Assembly: GCA_963749715.1 (NCBI GenBank)
Contig: CAVVNR010000006.1
Location: 566,773-630,772 of the forward strand
Reading direction: 5' to 3'
DNA length: 64,000 bases
Source of the DNA: Roseiarcus sp963749715
GTDB lineage: Bacteria > Pseudomonadota > Alphaproteobacteria > Rhizobiales > Beijerinckiaceae
In this document: piece by piece, positions 17,517 to 26,663 of the stretch
Layout: every line of letters starts with the position of its first letter
Numbering within the stretch: position 1 is the first letter of the stretch
Program-made: the position numbers and the translations under genes
The notes under the pieces: generated by a model
Database searches by the model: none
Seen by the model: only the letters and a program-made list of their open reading frames with translations
What the model was told of the DNA's origin: nothing

Positions 17517-18266
17517 TCAATAGGTGGCGCGGCCGCCCGAGAGGTCGAAGACCGCGGCAGTCGAGAACGAGCATTCGCGGCTCGCGAGCCAAGAGATCAG
17601 CGCCGCGGCCTCCTCGACCGTGCCGAACCGCTCCATCGGGATCTTCGAGCGCATGTAGGCGATATGCGCCGCCGACGCCTGCGCAAGGATCGGCGTGTCG
17701 ATGGTCGCGGGCGTGACCGCGTTGACGGTGACGCCGTCCTTGACCAGTTCCTTGCCGAGCGACTTGGTGAGCCCGATCACCGCGGCCTTCGCGGCGCTGT
17801 AGGCCGACGCGTTAGGGTTGCCTTCCTTGCCGGCGATCGAGGAGATGTTGACGATGCGGCCGTAGCCGCGCGCTTTCATCAGCCGGGCGACGAAGCGGTT
17901 GCAGTAGAAGAGGCCGTGGACGTCGATGTCGAATACCCGCTTCCATTCGTCGATCGGATAGTCGATCACCGGCGCGTTCAGCCCCGCCACCCCCGCCGCG
18001 CACACGAGCGCGTCGATCTGGCCCATCGCCGTGTGGCTCGCCTCGGTCGCGCGCTCGACATCGGCCGGGTTGGCGACGTCGACGCGCTCGGCCCGGCTCT
18101 TATCGCCGAGCTCGGCCGTCACCGCCTTCAGTCGCGCCGGATCGTTGTCCCATAGCGTCGCGCGTCCGCCTTCGGCGATGAACCGGCGCGCGAACGTCAG
18201 GCCGATGCCCGACGCGCCGCCCGTCACCACCGCGGTCATTCCTTCGAAGCGCTTGGCGTCCGACAC
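17517..18266 (-). CDS. SDR-family oxidoreductase
   Basis: A 249-residue classical SDR with TGGASGIGLTFA for cofactor binding, the catalytic Ser in NISSIAGKEGN and Tyr-x3-Lys in SAYSAAKAAV. It is the last gene of the leftward CUT1 sugar operon that starts at 25207, about 35 nt after the preceding SDR, so it probably oxidises or reduces an intermediate of that sugar's breakdown. The C-terminal GGRATY is typical of the beta-ketoacyl-reductase-like SDR group. The substrate cannot be assigned. Confidence 0.87.
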   Translation of the reverse strand: MSDAKRFEGMTAVVTGGASGIGLTFARRFIAEGGRATLWDNDPARLKAVTAELGDKSRAERVDVANPADVERATEASHTAMGQIDALVCAAGVAGLNAPVIDYPIDEWKRVFDIDVHGLFYCNRFVARLMKARGYGRIVNISSIAGKEGNPNASAYSAAKAAVIGLTKSLGKELVKDGVTVNAVTPATIDTPILAQASAAHIAYMRSKIPMERFGTVEEAAALISWLASRECSFSTAAVFDLSGGRATY

Positions 18267-18302
18267 TTCTCAAGCTCTCCTGATGCTGGACGTGGCCGGT
18301 TC

Positions 18303-19112
18303 TCAACCCGGAAACAGCGTCTCGCCGCCGTCGACCCGAAGAACCTGCCCGCTGATGTATTTGCTCCTCGGGCCGGCGAGGAAGGCGACCGCGTCAGCCA
18401 TCTCGTCCGGCTCCCCATAGCGGATCAGCGACCTGATCGACGAATCCATCTTTTCCTGCTCGACGACCCGCGTCGCCTCGAACCGCGCGGTTTTGGTCGC
18501 CCCCGGGCTCACCGCGTTGACCCGGACGCCCTCCGTCCGGACCGCGGCCGCGAGACAGCGCGTATAGTGGATGACGGCGGCCTTGAGCGCCGCGTAGATG
18601 ACCCCGTTGGTCACCCCGAACTGCGCCGCGGCCGAACCGATGTTGACCACCGATCCGCTGCCCGCTTTCACCATCGGCGGCACAAACGCCTGACAGACGA
18701 GGATCGTGCCGTAGAGGTTGTTCTCGGTCAGCGCCCTGATGTCCTCGAGCGGAATGCCGAGGGCGTCATTCGGCTGCGGCTTGCCGCCCGCAGCGCCGAT
18801 GTCGCCGCCGGCGCAATTGACCAGAATATCGACATGGCCCAGCTTGGCCTCGATCTCCTCCCGCATTTTCGTCACCGCCGCCTTGTCGCCGATGTTGCCG
18901 GTCACCGCTGCGGTCCTGCCGCCATGCCGCGCGATCGCCTCCGCGACGGCTCCGAGATCGGGCGCTTCGCCGTATTTTGCCGGCGCGGTCCAGGTCAGGT
19001 CGTGGATGGCGACGTCGGCGCCAAGCTCCGCCAGGCGCTCCGCCATCGCGCGCCCGAGCCCGCGGCCCGAGCCGGTGACGAACGCGATCTTGCCGCTGAG
19101 TTCTTTCGTCAT
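18303..19112 (-). CDS. SDR-family oxidoreductase
   Basis: An SDR of 269 residues from the ATG at 19112, which is preceded by AGGAGA. It shows TGSGRGLGRAMAERLAELGAD for cofactor binding, NCAGGDIG, the catalytic Ser in NIGSAAAQFGV and YAALK in the active site. The loop after strand two (HDLTWTAPAKYGEAPDLGAV) is longer than usual, which may shape substrate choice. It is part of the leftward sugar operon, between the TIM-barrel isomerase and another SDR. Confidence 0.87.
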   Translation of the reverse strand: MTKELSGKIAFVTGSGRGLGRAMAERLAELGADVAIHDLTWTAPAKYGEAPDLGAVAEAIARHGGRTAAVTGNIGDKAAVTKMREEIEAKLGHVDILVNCAGGDIGAAGGKPQPNDALGIPLEDIRALTENNLYGTILVCQAFVPPMVKAGSGSVVNIGSAAAQFGVTNGVIYAALKAAVIHYTRCLAAAVRTEGVRVNAVSPGATKTARFEATRVVEQEKMDSSIRSLIRYGEPDEMADAVAFLAGPRSKYISGQVLRVDGGETLFPG

Positions 19113-19117
19113 TCCGT

Positions 19118-20151
19118 CTATCTCCTGTTCGCGACCCAAGGCCGATCGCGCGCATGTTGGCGGCGCTGCGGCGGATCATGGCCAGTTCATAGTCGGCGAT
19201 TGCGGCATCCTCGCCGCGCTCCCAGGGCGTGCGGGTGTCAGCCTCGTCCGCGAGACGATTGACGCGGGCTGCGGCAAGGCACGCGGCGAACGCAGGCGCC
19301 GGTTTCGGCGGGTACATATTCCACCATTCCGGCCGCAAGAACTGGACGTGCCGCGCCTCGAGCGCTCCGGGCTCCAAGACCGCCGTCAGCTTCTGGCCGC
19401 GCGCGAGCACGTCGAGCATGGCGGCGATCGGCACGGCGCCGTCGCCGATGGCGCAGCGGACGAGACGATAGCCTTGGTCGGTGAACTGGATCCGGTAGTC
19501 CTTGAGATGGACATGCCGCACATGCGCCGCCACCCGGCGAGTGAAGTCGAGCGGCGCCTCGCCGACGGGAAAGGTATTGCCGGTGTCAAGGCAGATGCCG
19601 ACGCCCCGGGTCGTCTCGCAGAAATTGGCGAGCTCCTCGCTGCCGAAATCCTGATGATTTTCAATTGCGAGCGTCCTGCCGTCGTCAGCCGCGCGCGGCC
19701 CGCGCTCGGCCAGCGCCGCGCGAACGTCGGCGACAAGCTCCTTCCATTTCTCGCCAAGCGCGTGGCGAGCCCCGCACAGCACGTTCGTCAGACCATAGCG
19801 GATGATCCCAGCATCGAGCGCGCGCGCCGAGCGCAGCGCGCTCTCGAACGGACCCATCATCAATCCCGAACTCACCACCGGCGTCATTCCAAGGCCAGCG
19901 AGCCGATCGCGGAGCGCGCCGAGTTCGTCATCGCTCAGCGCCCTGAGCCACGGGTCGTAGATTTCGAGAACCTTGGCGCCAAGCTCGGTCGCGATGGCGA
20001 TGAAACCTTCGAGCCCCGCGCCCCTGGGATTGGCGCGCGGCCCGCCGGCGCCTTGCAGCCCAAGGTGATAGGTCAGGCCGTAGGGGTTGAGGCCCAGGGC
20101 GAACGCAGCTTGCCGCGTCGCCGGTTGAAGCGCCTTCGCGTTTTCGTTCAT
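19118..20151 (-). CDS. Sugar phosphate isomerase/epimerase (TIM barrel), 3' end uncertain
   Basis: The ATG at 20151 overlaps the preceding SDR stop (ATGA). The protein has xylose-isomerase-like TIM-barrel motifs: LGLNPYGLTYHLGLQ, AKVLEIYDPWLRA, LAIENHQDFGSEELA, GICLDTGNTFPVGE, HVRHVHLKDYRIQ and ending MIRRSAANMRAIGL. As given, the frame stays open past the next SDR start to 18766, adding an arginine-rich tail and a 347-nt overlap, which is implausible. One base missing near 19125-19140 would put a TAG at 19118-19120, six bases before the next ATG. I use that inferred end. Role: isomerisation or epimerisation in the imported sugar's pathway. Confidence 0.75.
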
Positions 20152-20911
20152 CTGAGCCCCGCATCGACGGTGATCGACTGCTTGGTGACCATGCGACTGT
20201 CGTCGGCGCCGAGGAACAGCGCCATCCGCGCAATGTCGTCGCCGAGCAGCGTCTCCTTGATGGACTGGCGTTGCACGATCGCGTCGATCGAATTCCGGCG
20301 TCTTGTACCACAATCGCCGCTGCCGATCGGTCATCACCGCCCCGGGCTCGATCGCATTGACGCGGATGCGGTCCGAGCCAAAGGCGCGCGCGAGCGCATG
20401 GGTGAGGCCGATGATCCCGGCCTTGGCGGCGGAATAGGCCGGCATTTCCGCCGCCCCGCGCCAGGCGATCGACGAGAGATTGACGATCGAACCGAAGCCA
20501 AGGTCCCGCATCTGTGGGTGAACGGCCTGGGCGGCGAAAAAGTGATGCCGCAGATTTACGTTCTGCGCCTGGTCCCAGTAATCGGCGGTCACGTCGGCGA
20601 CCGCGTGACGCTCGTCATTGGCGGCGTTGTTGACCAGGATCGAGATCGAACCGAGTTTCGCCCGCGTTTCCGCGATCGACGACTGCAACGCTGCGACATC
20701 GGTGACGTCGCAGCGGAGAAAGAGCGCCGTCTCGCCGTCTCTCTTCAGCGCCGCCGCGAGCGCCTCGCCCTGCATCTCGCTGGAGGTCGACGAACGCGAC
20801 ACGCGAATGGTTTCTGGCGAAGGCGCGCACGATGTCCGCGCCGATGCCGGTCGCGCCGCCGCTGACGAACACCGTCCGCCCCTTGAGACTGGGATAGGTC
20901 GCGAAGGTCAA
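20148..20911 (-). pseudogene. SDR-family oxidoreductase, split by two single-base insertions
   Basis: The gene starts at TTG 20911, overlapping the ATPase stop (TTGA), with TFATYPSLKGRTVFVSGGATGIGADIVRAFA. An extra base in the CCC run at 20768-20770 shifts the frame in RDAG|EALAAALKRDGE. The middle frame carries NNAANDERHA, the catalytic NLSSIAWRG and AYSAAKAG. A second extra base near 20285-20296 shifts the end, after which a third frame gives IDAIVQRQSIKETLLGDDIARMALFLGADDS and ends TVDAGLR at 20148. Removing two bases restores a full-length classical SDR with normal termini. It belongs to the leftward sugar operon. Every segment is well conserved, which suggests sequence error rather than decay. 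Confidence 0.8.
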
Positions 20912-22033
20912 GCGGCGCCCTGCGGAATGAGCGCCTGAGTCTCGGGATCGAACAGGCACGCATGCGCCATGTCGATCCCGAGCGGCAACAGTTCGCCGAG
21001 GCGCGGAGCGCCGTCGGGATCGAACCGGCCGACGATCTCCCGCTCGCCGATCTTCAAGACGGCGTGGGTCTCGGCCCCGGTCGGCTCGACCACCTCGACC
21101 GGCGCCGTCGAGCATCGCGAGCTCTGCCTTCTGCGCCTTGAGGTTCGGATCGTAACGGAAAAGGTGCTCCGGCCGGACGCCCAGCACCACTTTGCCGCTC
21201 GCGGGCCGGGACGCGGGGCTTTGCGAAAGCGCCAGCGTCGCTGTCTCGCCGCCAGCGACGCCGATCGCGACCGCGAGACGCCCGTCGACCTTGGTGAGCT
21301 CGCCGGGAATGAAATTCATCGACGGCGAGCCCATGAAGCCGGCGACGAACATGTTGGAAGGGCGGTCATAGACGGCCTGCGGCTCGTCGAATTGCTGGAT
21401 CGAGCCGTGGTGCATGACGGCGATGCGGGAGGCGAGCGTCATCGCCTCGATCTGGTCATGGGTCACATAGATCGTGGTCTTGCCCACCCGCAGGTGAAGC
21501 TTCTTGATCTCGGTGCGCATGTCGACGCGCAGCTTGGCGTCGAGATTGGACAACGGCTCGTCAAACAGAAAGAGTTTCGGATCGCGCACCAGCGCCCGCC
21601 CCATCGCGACGCGCTGGCGCTGGCCGCCGGACAATTGGCCGGGCTTGCGGTTGAGCAGCGGCTCGATCTGCAACAACGAGGCGACGCGCTTGATCGCGGC
21701 GTCTTGTTCGACTTTCGGCACGCCCCGGCTCTCCATGCCGAAGGTCATGTTCTGGCGCGCGGTCATCGTCGGGTAGAGCGCATAGGACTGGAACACCATG
21801 GCGATGTCGCGGTCCTTGGGCGCAACGGAGTTCACCAGCGTCCCGTCGATGCGGATTTCGCCTTCGGTCACGGTCTCCAGTCCAGCGATCATGGCGAGCA
21901 GCGTCGACTTGCCGCAGCCGGAGGGCCCGACGAGCGCGACGAACTCGCCCGTGCGCGCCTCGAGGTCGATGCCCTTGAGCACCTCGACCGAGCCGAAGCG
22001 CTTGTGCAGGCCCGAGATGGTCAGCGTCGCCAT
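20908..22033 (-). pseudogene. CUT1 sugar ABC transporter ATPase (MalK/UgpC type), one frameshift near the C-terminus
   Basis: It starts at ATG 22033 (MATLTISGLHKRFGSVEVLKG). Walker A is GPSGCGKST, the Q-loop VFQSYALYP, the signature LSGGQRQRV and Walker B LFLFDEPLSNLDAKL; H-loop VTHD. The C-terminal MalK-type OB domain is in frame up to KAELAMLD, then one extra base in 21101-21109 shifts the frame. The other frame continues APVEVVEPTGAETHAVLKIG and ends DPETQALIPQGAA at 20908. Catalytic parts are all before the break. It energises uptake with the two permeases upstream. The 3' end overlaps the following SDR start. Confidence 0.85.
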
Positions 22034-22043
22034 CGTCGTGCGA

Positions 22044-22946
22044 TCATTTGATCGCGCCCTGAGTGAGGCCGCGAACGAAATACTTGCCACCGAAGAAGTA
22101 GATCAAGAGCGGTGGGATGGCGGCGATCAGCACGGCGCAGCTGGCGACGTCGTAGGAGCGAGCGTTCATCGAATTGGTCGCGAGCCCGACCAGCGCCGCG
22201 GTGACCGGCTGCTGGCGCCCCCCGGTGAAGACGACGCCGAACAGATACTCGTTCCAGATGCCGGTGAACTGCCAGATGACGGTGACGATGAGGATCGGCG
22301 GCGAAAGTGGAAGAATGATCTTATAGAAGATGCGCCAGAATCCCGCCCCGTCGATCCGCGCGGCTTTGATGAGGTCGTCCGGAATGTTGACGTAGTAGTT
22401 GCGGCAGAACAGCGTCGTGAACGACATGCCCTGGATCACGTGGACGAGAATGAGCCCATAGATCGTATTGGACAAATTCACCGTTCCGAGAATGAACGCC
22501 CACGGCAGCAGCGAAATCTGGCCGGGCATGAAGACGCCAAGCGTCATGCACGCGAACAGCGTCTCCGATCCGGGAAAGCGCCACTTTGAGAGAACATAGC
22601 CGTTGATGGCGCCAAGCAAGGTCGAAATGATCGTCGCCGGAACGGTCATGATCAACGAATTGTAAAAATTGCGGTGGATTCCCTCGCAGGTTCCGGCGAC
22701 GCAGTGATGGAGCCAGGCTCTCGGCCAGGCGCTCAACGAGAAGCTTTGCGGGATTGCGATCAGTCCGTTGCGCGTGATCTCCGGCAATTCACGAAAGGAA
22801 TTGGCGACAATGACGAACAGCGGGACCAGGTAGATGAGGGCGAAGAAGCCGAGGAAGCCGTAGATGGCGACGCGGCCCGCGACATAGCGAAGGTTCGCGG
22901 AGCGGGCGTGCGGATCGAGGGCGAGGTCGTAGGTCGCGTCAACCAT
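22044..22946 (-). CDS. CUT1 sugar ABC transporter permease (MalG/UgpE type)
   Basis: A 300-residue polytopic inner-membrane protein starting at ATG 22946, which overlaps the upstream permease by eight bases. The EAA-type cytoplasmic loop is visible as NIPDDLIKAARIDGAGFWRIFYKIILPLSPP, the site that contacts the ATPase. The C-terminus ends YFFGGKYFVRGLTQGAIK, typical for MalG-type permeases. It forms the transmembrane pore with the neighbouring MalF-type permease; the ATPase starts 10 nt downstream. Confidence 0.93.
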   Translation of the reverse strand: MVDATYDLALDPHARSANLRYVAGRVAIYGFLGFFALIYLVPLFVIVANSFRELPEITRNGLIAIPQSFSLSAWPRAWLHHCVAGTCEGIHRNFYNSLIMTVPATIISTLLGAINGYVLSKWRFPGSETLFACMTLGVFMPGQISLLPWAFILGTVNLSNTIYGLILVHVIQGMSFTTLFCRNYYVNIPDDLIKAARIDGAGFWRIFYKIILPLSPPILIVTVIWQFTGIWNEYLFGVVFTGGRQQPVTAALVGLATNSMNARSYDVASCAVLIAAIPPLLIYFFGGKYFVRGLTQGAIK

Positions 22947-23874
22947 GGGCGGCTTTGCGATGCGAGCGCCACGTCGTCCACAGCGCGTAGGGCACAAGCA
23001 CGGTCGCGAGGGCCAGCAGCATCATGATCGCCGCCGCCGCGCCGATCGCGATCTGCCCGCGCTGGAACATGAGGTCGTAGACGTAATTCGCCGGAAAGGT
23101 GGTCGCGATTCCCGGTCCGCCCTGCGTCAGCGCGACGACCAGATCGAACGTCTTGATGGCGAATTGCAGCAGCACGACCGCAACTGCGATGAAGATCGGC
23201 GCGATCGAGGGCAGGATCACCTTGCGGTAGATGCGGGCGGGGCCGGCGCCGTCGATTTGCGCTGCTTTGACGAGGTCCGGATCGACTGAGCGCAGGCCGG
23301 CAAGAAAAAGCGCCATCGCGAAACCCGTGGACTGCCAGATCCCGGTGGCGATGATGGCGTAGATCGCGGTCTCGCGGTTCGAAGTGATGCGAAACGTGAA
23401 ATCGGCCCAGCCGAGGCTGCGCACGAAATGCTCGATCCCTTCGTTGGGGCTATAGAGCCAGTTCCATACCGAGCCGGTGACGATGAACGAGACGGCGAGC
23501 GGATAAAGGAAAATCGTTCGCCAGACCGCCTCCCCCTTGACGCGCTGGTCGATGGCGATGGCGAGCGCGAGGCCGATGATCATCGCCAGCACGACATAGA
23601 AGGCGCTGAAGTAGAAAAGATTGCCGTAGGCGATCTCCCAGCGCTGGTTCGACCACAGTTCGAAATATGGCTTGAGGCCGACGAACTGATAGGTCGGCAA
23701 TAGGGTGCTGTTCGACATCGAGACGTACAACGTCCACAGCGTGAAGACGAAGACGTAGACGAAGCTCGCCACAGCTGACGGCAGGATGATCAACCTCGGG
23801 GTCCAGGCGCTCAGCCTGTCCCGCCCCGGCGAGGGTTTCCGAACCGCCACAATCCCGCTCAGAGCGTTCGCCAT
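22939..23874 (-). CDS. CUT1 sugar ABC transporter permease (MalF/UgpA type)
   Basis: A 311-residue membrane protein with about six hydrophobic segments and the EAA-like loop SVDPDLVKAAQIDGAGPARIYRKVILPSIAP. The segment ALTQGGPGIATTFPANYVYDLMFQ is typical of MalF-type permeases near the substrate path. It is the second gene of the leftward operon, 67 nt after the binding protein, and its last codons overlap the next permease start. Confidence 0.93.
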   Translation of the reverse strand: MANALSGIVAVRKPSPGRDRLSAWTPRLIILPSAVASFVYVFVFTLWTLYVSMSNSTLLPTYQFVGLKPYFELWSNQRWEIAYGNLFYFSAFYVVLAMIIGLALAIAIDQRVKGEAVWRTIFLYPLAVSFIVTGSVWNWLYSPNEGIEHFVRSLGWADFTFRITSNRETAIYAIIATGIWQSTGFAMALFLAGLRSVDPDLVKAAQIDGAGPARIYRKVILPSIAPIFIAVAVVLLQFAIKTFDLVVALTQGGPGIATTFPANYVYDLMFQRGQIAIGAAAAIMMLLALATVLVPYALWTTWRSHRKAAHG

Positions 23875-23941
23875 CGGGCTCGCGTTCCAATGAAGATCGG
23901 CCGCCGCGCGCGAAATTCGCTGCGCGGCGGCGCTCGAGGAA

Positions 23942-25207
23942 CTATTTCTGCGCTTCCACTGCGTCAGCCATGGCGTTGGCGGCGTCCTTCGCCGACATGC
24001 CCGGCGTGTTCACGAACGAGGTGATGACCTCCATCATCGCGCCGCGGTACTTTTGCAGAACGGTCATGTTATGCGCCATCGAGCGCACCAGCGTCCCGCC
24101 CGCGATCGAGGCCTGCAGATCCTTCTGCGACATCTGCTGGCAGGGATTGAACCCCTTACTCAGATCGACATCGAGGCGGGCGGGAATCGAGCCCTTCGCC
24201 TGGTTGAAGACAGTCTGGAACTGCGGCGAGAGGATGAGGTGCGCGAGCAGCTTCTGACCCTCGACGTAGTCCGGATCCTTCTGCTTGAAGAAGACGACCG
24301 AATCCGAATTGAGAATGAAGCCGGGCTTGCCCCAGTCGGTTGGCGCCTGCGAGCAGACGTAGTCCGGCCCCTCCTTCAGCCCGGCGGCGGTGAAGATGCC
24401 GATCTGCCAGTCGCCCATGATCATGAATACAGCTTGGTTCTTCGCGATCATGTCGGTTGTGGTCTGATAGTCGCGCCCCGCGATCGCCGGGTCCATGTAT
24501 TTCGACACCATGGTGCGCATCTGCTCGAACGCCTTGACCATGTCGCCGGAGCGCATCGCCTTGGTGTCGCCCTCGACGAAGGCCTTGCGGAAGAGATCGA
24601 TGTTCTGCCCGTACACGACCACTTCAAAGGTCGTCGCGTCGGTCCAGTCCTGGCTGAAATGGCCAAGACAAATGAGATGCGCGGCGACCGCCTTGTCGCA
24701 ATCAGCGTTGAATTCGGCCCAGGTCTTCGGCAACTCCTTGATTCCCGCCTGCTCCATCGCCTTGGTCGAGCCCCAGATCCAGTTGATGCGGTGGATGTTC
24801 ATTGGCGCGGCGACCCAATCGCCGGTCGGCTTCATCACCGGCAGCAGCTCGGGCGCGACGACCTTGTCCCAGCCCTCTTTGTTGGCGAGATCGTCGAGGT
24901 TGGCGGTCATGCCGGTCGCGTTCCATTCCGCGATTTCCGGGCCCTTGAGCTGAACGGCGGGCGGCGCATTGCCGGCGACGACGTCGGCGCGCAGCTTGGC
25001 GAGCGTGTTGGCGGTATGCCCGGCGATCGAGGTCTGCTCCCACTTGCCGCCGGCCGCGGTGAACATGTCGCCGAGCTTGGCGATCGCTGCTGCGTCTGAG
25101 CCCTCGGACCATTGATGCAGCATGTTGGTCTTGGGTTCGGCCAGCGCCATTGTTGCGGCGAGGGCGCCTGCGAGTGTTCCGGCAAGCGCCGCCTTCATCG
25201 TGAGCAT
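23942..25207 (-). CDS. CUT1 sugar ABC transporter substrate-binding protein
   Basis: A 421-residue periplasmic binding protein (SBP_bac_1). The N-terminal signal peptide is MLTMKAALAGTLAGALAATM with cleavage near ALA-EPK. The mature start NMLHQWSEGSDAAAIAKLGDMFTAAGGKW and the later SVVFFKQKDPDYVEGQKLLAHLILSP match glucose/mannose-type binding proteins of alphaproteobacteria. The ATG at 25207 is chosen by GGGAG eight bases upstream; the frame extends upstream without homology. It is the first gene of the operon running to 17517. Confidence 0.92.
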   Translation of the reverse strand: MLTMKAALAGTLAGALAATMALAEPKTNMLHQWSEGSDAAAIAKLGDMFTAAGGKWEQTSIAGHTANTLAKLRADVVAGNAPPAVQLKGPEIAEWNATGMTANLDDLANKEGWDKVVAPELLPVMKPTGDWVAAPMNIHRINWIWGSTKAMEQAGIKELPKTWAEFNADCDKAVAAHLICLGHFSQDWTDATTFEVVVYGQNIDLFRKAFVEGDTKAMRSGDMVKAFEQMRTMVSKYMDPAIAGRDYQTTTDMIAKNQAVFMIMGDWQIGIFTAAGLKEGPDYVCSQAPTDWGKPGFILNSDSVVFFKQKDPDYVEGQKLLAHLILSPQFQTVFNQAKGSIPARLDVDLSKGFNPCQQMSQKDLQASIAGGTLVRSMAHNMTVLQKYRGAMMEVITSFVNTPGMSAKDAANAMADAVEAQK

Positions 25208-25417
25208 TGTTTCACTCCCATGTCCAGAACCAGACCGCGCTTTGTCGCCGGCCCAGAGACTCCGTCTCGGATGTCTGATCTTTGATGCCCTCGTCGCGGG
25301 GCGTCGCTCTTTGTAAGTTGGATGCCCAATGTCGTCAAACGCCGAAGCTGGCGCGGCTGCGCGCCCATTCGCAAATGAAGAAGGTCCAATCGCAGCAGAC
25401 CGCGGTCCGATGTCGTG

Positions 25418-25447
25418 TGATCCCGGGCCTCCTCCGGTTCGTAACCA
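25418..25447 (+). promoter_or_regulatory. Predicted RpoE(ECF)-type promoter for the DUF2177 gene
   Basis: TGATCC at 25418-25423, exactly 18 nt, then TAACCA at 25442-25447. The hexamer and spacing are the same as in both promoters between rpoE and the FAD oxidoreductase gene. The -10 lies 21 nt before the DUF2177 ATG, so the leader would be short. TGATCC is the -35 I know for the Rhodobacter RpoE/ChrR group. Confidence 0.62.
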
Positions 25448-25468
25448 AACAGCGCCCGCGACAAAGGG

Positions 25469-25912
25469 ATGCCCGGCTTGCGAATCCTCCTCCTCAGCTA
25501 TTTGGCCGCTCTCGCCGCCTTCTGCGGTCTCGACCTCGTCTGGCTGAGTGCGACAGGCGACACGGTCTATCGCCCGGCGATCGGCGAGCTCCTGCGAAGC
25601 GGATTCGACGCGCCGGCCGCGGTCGCGTTCTATCTCATCTACGTCGGCGGCCTCGTTTTCCTCGCGATCCGTCCGGCGTCCTCCTTGGCCCAGGCGATGA
25701 GCCGCGGCGCGGTCTACGGCTTCTGCGCCTACGCCACCTACGACCTCACCAATCAGGCGACCTTGCGGCATTGGCCGCTTGAGCTCTCGCTTGTGGATAT
25801 GGCCTGGGGAACGGGGCTGTCCGCGGTCGCCGCGGCCTGCGGCTATCTCACACTCGTCAGGGCTTCGCGAACGACCGCGAACGACGCGGCGGCCGCGGCC
25901 AAAAGGCGCTGA
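25469..25912 (+). CDS. DUF2177 family membrane protein
   Basis: A 147-residue protein with four predicted membrane segments and the DUF2177 hallmarks YLAALAAFCGLDLVWL near the start and YGFCAYATYDLTNQATLRHWP in the middle. The function of DUF2177 is unknown, but it recurs near ECF sigma/ChrR loci. The ATG at 25469 is the only good start. The 3' end overlaps the convergent DUF1295 gene by 56 nt. A TGATCC-N18-TA promoter upstream links it to the same sigma factor. Confidence 0.88.
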   Translation: MPGLRILLLSYLAALAAFCGLDLVWLSATGDTVYRPAIGELLRSGFDAPAAVAFYLIYVGGLVFLAIRPASSLAQAMSRGAVYGFCAYATYDLTNQATLRHWPLELSLVDMAWGTGLSAVAAACGYLTLVRASRTTANDAAAAAKRR

Positions 25913-26657
25913 CGTTTTTGGCGTAGGCGGCGAATTCCTCCGGCCGCGAGCGGCTCAGATGCGCTTCGAGCGGCGGTATGCCGGAAACGTGGACCAAGAG
26001 CCCATAGATGACCAGCGGCGCGGAAAGCGTGAGCCAACCCGCAGGATAGCCTGCCTCGACCGCCATGATCGGATAGGCGAGCCAGCTCAGCCACTCGAAG
26101 AAGTAATTCGGGTGGCGCGACCACGCCCACAGTCCTTGATTGCAAATGCGTCCGCGATTGCCAGGTTTCGCCTTGAAACCGGCCATTTGCCGGTCGGCGA
26201 TCGCCTCGCCGGTAAAGGCGCCGGCGAAGAGCGCGATCGCGAGCCCGTCGCGTACATCCAAACCTTGCCGCGGCGCGCCCGCCGCGCAATAGGCCGTGAG
26301 CGCCAGCGGCCAGGAAGCGAAAGCCTGGATCTGCAGGAAAAGAAAGAGCCGCCGCGGCGCCGCCGCGCCCCACGATAGCTTCAAAGCGGCGTAGCGGGGG
26401 TCATCGCCGCCGTGGATCGCGCGCCGCCAAAGATAGCGGCCGAGCCGGAGCGACCAGATCGCGACGATCGCGCAAACCAGAGCGCGTCGCAGCGGGTCGC
26501 CTTGAGAAGCCGCCGCCGCGACGACCGCGGCCAACCCGGTCGCGAGCGCCCAGATGGCGTCGATGCGCCCGGATTGTCCGGTTACCAATGCGATGCGCCA
26601 CGCCAGCGCCATCGCCCCGGAAAGCCACAGTGCGACAACGACCGCGAGCCACAGCAT
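25857..26657 (-). CDS. DUF1295 (steroid 5-alpha-reductase/ICMT-like) membrane protein
   Basis: A 266-residue polytopic protein of the DUF1295 family. The C-terminal signature is visible: NRGRICNQGLWAWSRHPNYFFEWLSWLAYP, followed by GIPPLEAHLSRSRPEEFAAYAKNVSAFWPRPP. This family resembles isoprenylcysteine methyltransferases and steroid reductases and is thought to act on lipids in the membrane. It starts seven bases after chrR, so it is probably the third gene of an rpoE-chrR-DUF1295 operon, consistent with a lipid-directed stress response. Confidence 0.88.
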   Translation of the reverse strand: MLWLAVVVALWLSGAMALAWRIALVTGQSGRIDAIWALATGLAAVVAAAASQGDPLRRALVCAIVAIWSLRLGRYLWRRAIHGGDDPRYAALKLSWGAAAPRRLFLFLQIQAFASWPLALTAYCAAGAPRQGLDVRDGLAIALFAGAFTGEAIADRQMAGFKAKPGNRGRICNQGLWAWSRHPNYFFEWLSWLAYPIMAVEAGYPAGWLTLSAPLVIYGLLVHVSGIPPLEAHLSRSRPEEFAAYAKNVSAFWPRPPRRSRSFAKP

Positions 26658-26663
26658 CGGGGC

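Noticed and set aside
18766..19117. C-terminal extension of the sugar isomerase to 18766
   Set aside because: It would overlap the next SDR by 347 nt and is Arg-rich shadow sequence. A one-base slip near 19.13 kb giving a TAG at 19118-19120 is simpler.
18718..20865. A 715-codon plus-strand open frame across the isomerase and SDR genes
   Set aside because: The composition is Arg-rich and without motifs. The minus strand carries three conserved genes there.
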